Part shown: piece after piece, positions 58,501-64,000 of the stretch
How positions within the stretch are numbered: the stretch's first letter is position 1
How the letters are laid out: the number at the start of each line of letters is the position of its first letter
Source: Branchiostoma floridae
Lineage: Eukaryota > Chordata > Leptocardii > Amphioxiformes > Branchiostomatidae
Assembly: GCF_000003815.2 (NCBI RefSeq)
Contig: NC_049984.1
Location: forward strand, 1,857,186-1,921,185
Direction of reading: 5' to 3'
Length of the DNA stretch: 64,000 bases
Notes under the pieces: model-generated
Seen by the model: only the letters and a program-made list of their open reading frames with translations
Database searches by the model: none
Told to the model about the DNA's origin: nothing
Translations under genes and position numbers: made by a program

Positions 58501-61500
58501 CCCAATGTAAAAACTCTGACTACAAACTTTGAAATTCTATGTCATATTGAATAATTACAAAATCATGGTACAAGTTCAAGGACAGATAAATGAAACAAGT
58601 TTTACCTGATCCACCACTCCTGTTGTGAGTGTGCATTAAATGAATTAATAAGTTACCTGGTAGTCATAGATTAAGTTCAACAACAAACTGATCAACCAAT
58701 TGGACAATCAACAGTGACTTAAGTTACTACCGTATATTCTCGAATAAAGTACGCACTTTTTTAACTTTTCAAAATTGAAAAGGTGCTACAAGTTGTTGCC
58801 AAAGTTGGGGTGCGTACTTTATTTGAGGTCACTGCACAGAGAAATGGTAAAAAAAGCCTAAAATAAAGCAAGGTGGAGCTACACTTCTAGTAATTTTTCA
58901 AAACATGCACATTGTTGTTGTCTTGTAGTTGTCTAAACATGAAACAAAGACATTGTCTAAACATGATTTACATAAGATTGTCATTTGCATACAATCCTTT
59001 TGAGTTAGTGACTTTGACTTGTACAACTGGTTTTTCCTGATTTCTTCTACCAGTTCACAGTGATTTTTATAATTGCAGTAGGCAATTCTCCAGGTTATCT
59101 TATGCAAAATAACCGGGGGAAAACATCATAAATTTGAATTTATCCAGTTAAAGGTCTGTTCAAAATTGGTGGAGAAGGGGTGCGTACTTTATTTGAGTTT
59201 TTCCATTTTACCTTTCAGTCCCAAAGATCTGTCTAAGACTTGTCCAAAATCAGGGGTGCGTACTTTAATTGGGGTGCGTACTTTATTCGAGAATATACGG
59301 TAGTAGTTTCTTCTACATTGAACATATGAAACAGAAAGTGCAACAAATTATTAGTAGAACAATGGCATACTGTAAAAGGGGGAGTGTTTGCTGTGGCTTC
59401 ATGTCCATGTTTTTTTGGGGTAGTCTCAACTGCAAACATAAAACCATCACAAACACTCAAATCTCTCCCTTGAAATTAACCACATGCGTTTCCCCTTTTA
59501 CAATATGATATGACTAAATGACTCCTAAGAAAATGAAACTTGACCCCACCCTGTGAAACCTGACCTAGCACTACAGGACAGCTCACCTCTCTGGTGATGT
59601 CATACACCACAATAGCAGCTGCTGCACCTCTGTAGTACATGGGAGCCAGGCCTCGGTACTGGAAAGGGGAAACAAACATACTTGATGAACTGAATAACAA
59701 CATTTAGTAGATAGAATTCCTGTGTCGAGATCTGATTTCCCGCTGCTGCTTTCGCAAGCTCGCACATGTGATCAAGAAAGTTCTCGAACATCTGCTAATG
59801 TAACAGTGGGGATCAAGGAATGCTAAACTGAACATGCCAAACTGCTTAAGCCTTTTGGCTGAACAGTTTAGTGTCTGGATTTGTAAGCTGGCTGCCCGGG
59901 ATCGGCACTGGTTCGAATCCCGGGAGTCAGGATATTTGTATATATTGTTTCTATCTGTTCCTACTCCCTTCTTGTTTCACTAACCCCATTGTTGCACTTC
60001 TCAGTCCACGTCTTGCAATTCTCTCATTTGTCACCTGGTACTCCAATGAGAAATATTGTATCATTTATTTATTTATAATCCTGCATATACAACACCTTTA
60101 ATCTTTACGTAAAGTTTGCCCCAGCTAAAGTTAAATAGTATCGGTACATGTAGCTGTAATGGCCCAAGTCTAAAAGATAGTTTTCACAAGAAGTCAACGA
60201 GACCATAACTATAGTCTTGTAGTTGACATTTCAAACACAAAGTGTACTAGTATAGTGTCCTGACCTTTTCCTGGCCTGCCGTGTCCCAGATCTGGAATTT
60301 GTAAGACGTGTCGTTCACCACCAGGGTCTTAGACATGAAGGAGGCCCTAGGATGGAACACAAGATGTCTTGTTATGACATCATGATAGAACACAAGATTT
60401 ACAACAAAAATCAGTCCCATGAAAGCTCTCTTTTCAGAATCATCCCAATTGCTTCCAGATCCACTGTACGCACAGAAAATATTATTGTATTGATAAATGT
60501 ACGACACAACAGTTTCACATAACAGAAAACCAACTGAAGATATTTCAATAATTTTCTTCAACTGTTGGTTCCAAAACATGAGTATTTCATCGTGTTTAAT
60601 ACTGAAGAGGAGAGCCAATATATTATATTATTGCCATGGACTTTTGGCAACCATTTACAGGACAGGTTTGCTTTTTTTCCCCTGATCCTGAAATGCCAAC
60701 AATCTGACTCTGCATGCAGAGCAGTTGGTTATCTCATGATGAACAGCTGTTAAATTCATAGGTTATGTCATAGGTCAGCTATGCTAAAAAAACCCAGAGT
60801 TTTGGCCAGTCTTGGCACATGACCACCCCAGCACATGTTGATAGATTAAGGGAGTTTAATGGCTTCTCCATGCACAGCCCTCTAGAAGTTGCTTTTTCAA
60901 AGGGGGAGCACTCATTTTGCTATTTCCAACACACAGGCTATGAAAGCAGGCCTTCCAGGGTTGCAAATACGATATTCCCAGCATAGAAACCTGGCCTATA
61001 TCTTGAAAATGTGGAATCAGCCCCCCTCCCCATGTGAATGCTGCTGCTCCTAAAAGGCTGTGAAGGAGGCTAAAGGTTGACTATGCAATATAATAATATG
61101 ACTTATTAAGAATTTAAGTTATTTTAACAAATATATTCAAATAAATTCAGGATGGTAAATTCAAAGACATCTCTAAGGAATATACTATAAATTCAACTGT
61201 TACTCATAACATTCAATTAGAGCCATCCAATTACAAATTACAAAAAATTAGAATACACCTTGTGGGAAAAAAAATGCAGCTCCCATATCATGATCAGACA
61301 ATAAAAATTCAAATTGCTGTTTGCTATTCTGATGGTATTGTTGGACAAAAGTCTGACAGGACATCCAATCTACCAGTATACCACAGAACCATTCTCCCGT
61401 CAGTAGCTGTTGACAGAAAGACTTGAAAGTTGTTTAAAAGACTTGATTAAAGCTGTGCAGCTGGCACGCACTGACAGACAGTATCACACTGTGTCTGAGT

Positions 61501-62171
61501 GAAAGGATGTCTTACAACAAATGCCTCCCTGTTCATGGCTTCATCCCAAGAGGTCCTGTGCCAACAACAGACATGCTGTGCACAGAAATTGAATACTTCC
61601 CCTCCTGTCATCACCCTTCTACTGATGTGACAAAAATACAGGATACGTAGATGAAGTCACTGATGTAAACTAGTGGATGCTAGTTGAAATGTCTGACCAT
61701 TTCCAAAATCATATCCAGTTGCTTGAGTAACTGCTTTCGGGCATAAAACTACAAGATATTTTCTTCTGAACCAGAACTTTTCAATGTTTTCTGTGAATGA
61801 TTTCATGAACAGACGGTCACCAAAATATTGGTTCATGTAGATACTGTATGTAGTCACAAATAAAGAAGCTTGTTGAACTATGCTTCAATATTTTGTGTCC
61901 TTTGTGTTATAGAGAGAGAATTGTCATTATGATCTTTAAAAAACAGCAGACATGCTTTACCCGATGGTGCTCTCCAGATTAGCTGTGAATGTGTCTGTAA
62001 CAAACCGGACCACCAGACTGGACTTTCCTACTCCTGAGTCCTGCAACATGAACATAGAAGTTACATGTATATAGTAACGTTACTTTCAATTATCTATACA
62101 TACATGAACATATATAAATAAATTGCCATTGTATACCGGAGGTTATAAAGACAAGAGTTGATAATTCAGTG

Positions 62172-62231
<60 letters not shown>

Positions 62232-62677
62232 TCACTCACTCACTCACTCACTGTTCATTTCGCTATAGCAAAAGGAGACCTGGCATTTGTCAACTGTTCC
62301 TAAGGAAATGAAAGAGTGACCTGACGTGGCCTTTCTGTGATTATAGTGCCAATGTACATAAAGGGTAATAGGCCGGATACTGTAGTTTGGTTTCAGATAT
62401 GCGTTCCGATATACCATTCCGGCATGACAACAAACTAATACTAAGCAAGAAACGAAGCGCAAATCTATATGTTAAGTGCTATAAATTATAGTGATTTAAT
62501 GTCACAGAAACTTAGACTCCACCCAATTGATATATGGCTAAAATTGCCTACCCTAAAACGTGGCGTATTTTTGTACAAAAAGGCAAATCCCGGCACCGAA
62601 CACCGCCCCTTGACGACACGAATTAAGACAAATCTACTCACCCCTAACAAACATAACTTGATCTCCCGCATAGACAT
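55570..62677 (-). CDS. RAB22/RAB31-like small GTPase (201 aa)
   Basis: Six exons join in frame: 62677-62642, 62040-61961, 60346-60265, 59658-59587, 58303-58087, 55688-55570. All GTPase motifs are present: P-loop GDSGVGKS, switch I STIGASFMSK, G3 WDTAGQEK, G4 GNKCDM, G5 ETSAK. The protein ends KKSCCKQ, a double-cysteine prenylation site. TIGASFMSK, LAPMYYRGAAAAIVVYDIT and NIVLAIAGNKCD match the RAB22A/RAB31 branch better than RAB5 (TIGAAF). Vertebrate members are about 194 aa and act in early-endosome and trans-Golgi traffic; the same role here is inferred. Exon 5 has duplicated boundaries on both sides. The introns hold at least five transposons, and MITEs sit just upstream of the start and just past the stop. 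Confidence 0.94.
56040..56225 (-). repeat. Degenerate copy of the Rab exon 5 donor side
   Basis: 56135-56215 copies the end of exon 5 and its donor (58078-58165): shared words are AAGAAGATGGCGTTGTTTTC, TTATGTGC and CTGGTCT. The donor GT is mutated to CT. The 1.59-kb element at 56228 and the MITE at 57856 now separate it from the exon. Confidence 0.8.
56228..57815. mobile_element. 1.59-kb inverted-repeat element, GGGACCGTACGATATTTATC ends
   Basis: GGGACCGTACGATATTTATC is mirrored by GATAAATATCGTACAGTCCC, with TAA on both sides. Subterminal CCCTCCCCCC plus AAAAAAATT(A)AC units repeat at both ends. Sister of 41740-43247. It lies in Rab intron 5, inside the duplicated exon-boundary region. Confidence 0.83.
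57856..58066. mobile_element. MITE, TACTGTAAATGCA family
   Basis: TACTGTAAATGCATCTAAG is mirrored by TGCATTTACACTA; interior GTTCGCGGGGATTTAA and CGCGAACATAAAACTACCGC. It ends about 20 bp from the Rab exon 5 donor. Confidence 0.8.
58290..58440 (-). repeat. Duplicated Rab exon 5 acceptor
   Basis: The real exon starts at 58303 (CCACCAAG|GGAAGTTTCC). A copy with start at 58425 repeats the acceptor and about 40 nt of exon, 122 bp upstream in the gene, with one extra T that would break frame if used. Confidence 0.88.
58728..59301. mobile_element. Inverted-repeat element, CCGTATATTCTCGAATAAAG ends
   Basis: ACCGTATATTCTCGAATAAA is mirrored by CTTTATTCGAGAATATACGGT, flanked by TA. GGGGTGCGTACTTTATTTGA-like words recur four times inside. 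The TA flanks suggest Tc1/mariner-like transposition. It is in Rab intron 4. Confidence 0.8.
59368..59506. mobile_element. MITE, TACTGTAAAAGGGG variant
   Basis: TACTGTAAAAGGGGGAG is mirrored by TTTCCCCTTTTACAATA; interior has GTGTTTGCTGTGGCTTCATG and AACATAAAACCATCACAAAC, near-complementary. Confidence 0.7.
59801..59970 (+). mobile_element. tRNA-derived SINE in Rab intron 3
   Basis: TAACAGTGGGGATC leader, GCTGGCTGCCCGGGATCGGC and box B GGTTCGAATCCCGGG match the copies at 21356 and 26377. It is antisense to the Rab gene. Confidence 0.82.
61670..61745 (-). repeat. Dispersed 'ACTCAAGCAACTGGATATGA' repeat in Rab intron 2
   Basis: GTGGATGCTAGTTGAAATGT, TCATATCCAGTTGCTTGAGT and AACTGCTT are in the inverse orientation to 22320-22480. 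Confidence 0.65.
62177..62252. repeat. (CA)n then (CACT)n microsatellite
   Basis: About 25 CA units followed by CACTCACT repeats in Rab intron 1. Confidence 0.95.
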
Positions 62678-62789
62678 GGTTACTGCAGATATTGTGACGT
62701 GTTTTTGGACAGACAAAGACCCGTAAACGTCGCTCTAAACGGAAATTTACAGCGTAAAACAGCCGCAGCGACAAGTTAGCAAACATTCG

Positions 62790-62801
62790 GCGGCCATCTT
62801 G
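62790..62801 (-). promoter_or_regulatory. YY1-like motif upstream of the Rab gene
   Basis: On the minus strand CAAGATGGCCGC, close to the YY1 core promoter motif AAGATGGCGGC, lies about 115 bp upstream of the start codon, a common position for YY1 in housekeeping promoters. Confidence 0.45.
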
Positions 62802-62860
62802 CTTTCAAGTCAGGTCAAAGGTCAAAAAGTTTTTGCGCAACAGCATGACCATGTCTTGCC

Positions 62861-63044
62861 TACTCTCCAAGCAGAGGTTAGGCTCCGGCTGTTTTTTAAC
62901 GTTTTTTTNNNNNNNNNNNNNNNNNNNNNNNNNNNNNNNNNNNNNNNNNNNNNNNNNNNNNNNNNNNNNNNNNNNNNNNNNNNNNNNNNNNNNNNNNNNN
63001 NNNNNNNNAAAAACAGCCGGAGCCTAACCGCTGCTTGGAGAGTA
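62861..63044. mobile_element. hAT-like MITE upstream of the Rab gene, interrupted by an assembly gap
   Basis: TACTCTCCAAGCAGAGGTTA and GGCTCCGGCTG are mirrored by CAGCCGGAGCCTAACC and TGCTTGGAGAGTA. Exact 8-bp flanks GTCTTGCC on both sides identify a hAT-type insertion. The centre (62909-63008) is 100 N. Confidence 0.88.
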
Positions 63045-64000
63045 GTCTTGCCCATTGTTCCAAATAAAAGTATAAAGAAAGTGCAAGATAGCGAAAGGAA
63101 ATTTTCTTAAGATTATTGAGGCGTCTTGTTGAAGATGAAGAAAGGTTGAGAAAGAGGTTGCGTTACTTGATACTATAGTATACTAGTACTTCCACTTTCA
63201 TTGTCTACTACGACCTACTACGAGGTGGGAGGGTTGATGGGTGTTGTTACTGTAACGTTAGTGTTTCTGATGTACTTTCGGTCGTTCACAAGCTCAAACA
63301 AACAAAAAATCGTGTTCTCAAAAAGGCTTTCGATTTGGTATTATTCAATTATTTAATCTCCCTGGTCGAAACGAATCCATGGTCGACGAAACGGCATACA
63401 GTAAATATCAAATCCGCTAAGTGCCCCTTCTTAGTTCTCCCATTACCCCCAGAAACTAATTCATATAGGACAGATAGATTTGTATACATATAAAGATTTG
63501 TATCGAACCGCCAACATATCAAGCTTACTTTGTGACCTAGTTCTTAATAAGCTTGGAGGGGCGTGCTTGCGTAGATAGATAATTGTGGTTATTGAGATCA
63601 GATATGAAAGTGATTGAAATCACATGTGAAAGTGAACTGAAAGCCGACATCTTACAATGATAACCTCGAAATTGCAAAGGGGCCTATTATCCTGAAAGTA
63701 GCACCTGATTAGTGACCGTTCGAATGGTTTCAATATTGTAATAATGTCTGAGCATATGGCAGACTAAGACCTCTCAAATAGCATGTCTGATCTTTCTAAG
63801 CGGCGAGTTAGTATGATAAAAGGCTACAGCGCCGCTAGGATGAATTGATATTCACGGCGTGGTTTTGGCTTCGTGGCTTGTCGTCTTAAGCGTCGAGGCA
63901 TCTTAATTTGTGCATTTCTTCCAACCTAGAGATGGTCAGCTGGTAGATTAAGTACTTTCATTAGAAGAGAATTTCATATTGGATTTGTATGAACCCAAGC
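63045..64000. other. Right-edge sequence, no gene seen
   Basis: AT-rich sequence upstream of the Rab gene. No recognisable ORF, RNA or element. Confidence 0.5.

Overview
The window looks like nuclear DNA of an invertebrate chordate, most likely a cephalochordate (amphioxus, Branchiostoma). This is an inference from several things together: spliced genes with GT-AG introns, a DED-NACHT receptor, CCCH-WWE-PARP genes, very many short inverted-repeat transposons, tRNA-derived SINEs, and tandem repeats that copy exon-intron boundaries. I recall that last feature being described as 'mirage' minisatellites in amphioxus. No database search was run.

Layout. 1-17.6 kb is an innate-immunity-like block. 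A PARP12/ZAP-like CCCH-WWE gene (minus strand) runs off the left edge. A DED-NACHT (NLR-type) gene lies on the plus strand, 3.5-7.0 kb. A complete second CCCH-WWE-PARP gene (minus strand, 7 exons, 589 aa) occupies 9.7-17.5 kb. The two PARP-type genes share a 174-nt exon in the same phase and are paralogs on either side of the NLR gene. 17.7-33.5 kb has no gene I can support and is mainly repeats: SINEs, MITEs, a 1.09-kb piggyBac-like element, a 1.39-kb inverted-repeat element and a 19-bp minisatellite. 34.0-35.3 kb holds a RING/TRAF-type zinc finger gene resembling RNF41/NRDP1 (minus, 2 exons, 276 aa), followed by a 5'-truncated LINE (35.6-37.4 kb). 37.4-55 kb is again mostly transposons and tandem duplications. 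55.6-62.7 kb holds a complete six-exon RAB22/RAB31-like GTPase gene (minus, 201 aa).

The strongest unusual signal is structural. Around the exons of at least three genes, segments spanning an exon end and its adjoining intron recur two or three times with periods of about 97-196 bp, so acceptors or donors are repeated. In the complete PARP gene this affects four of six introns; in the partial PARP gene it triplicates the acceptor of the third zinc-finger exon; in the Rab gene it affects both sides of exon 5. Similar-sized tandem duplications occur at six or more intergenic sites. Transposons later inserted into some duplicated copies, leaving natural filled/empty site pairs that define element ends and target-site duplications.

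Exon models were assembled by hand from splice consensus, reading phase and family resemblance. The three complete multi-exon models join in frame at every junction.
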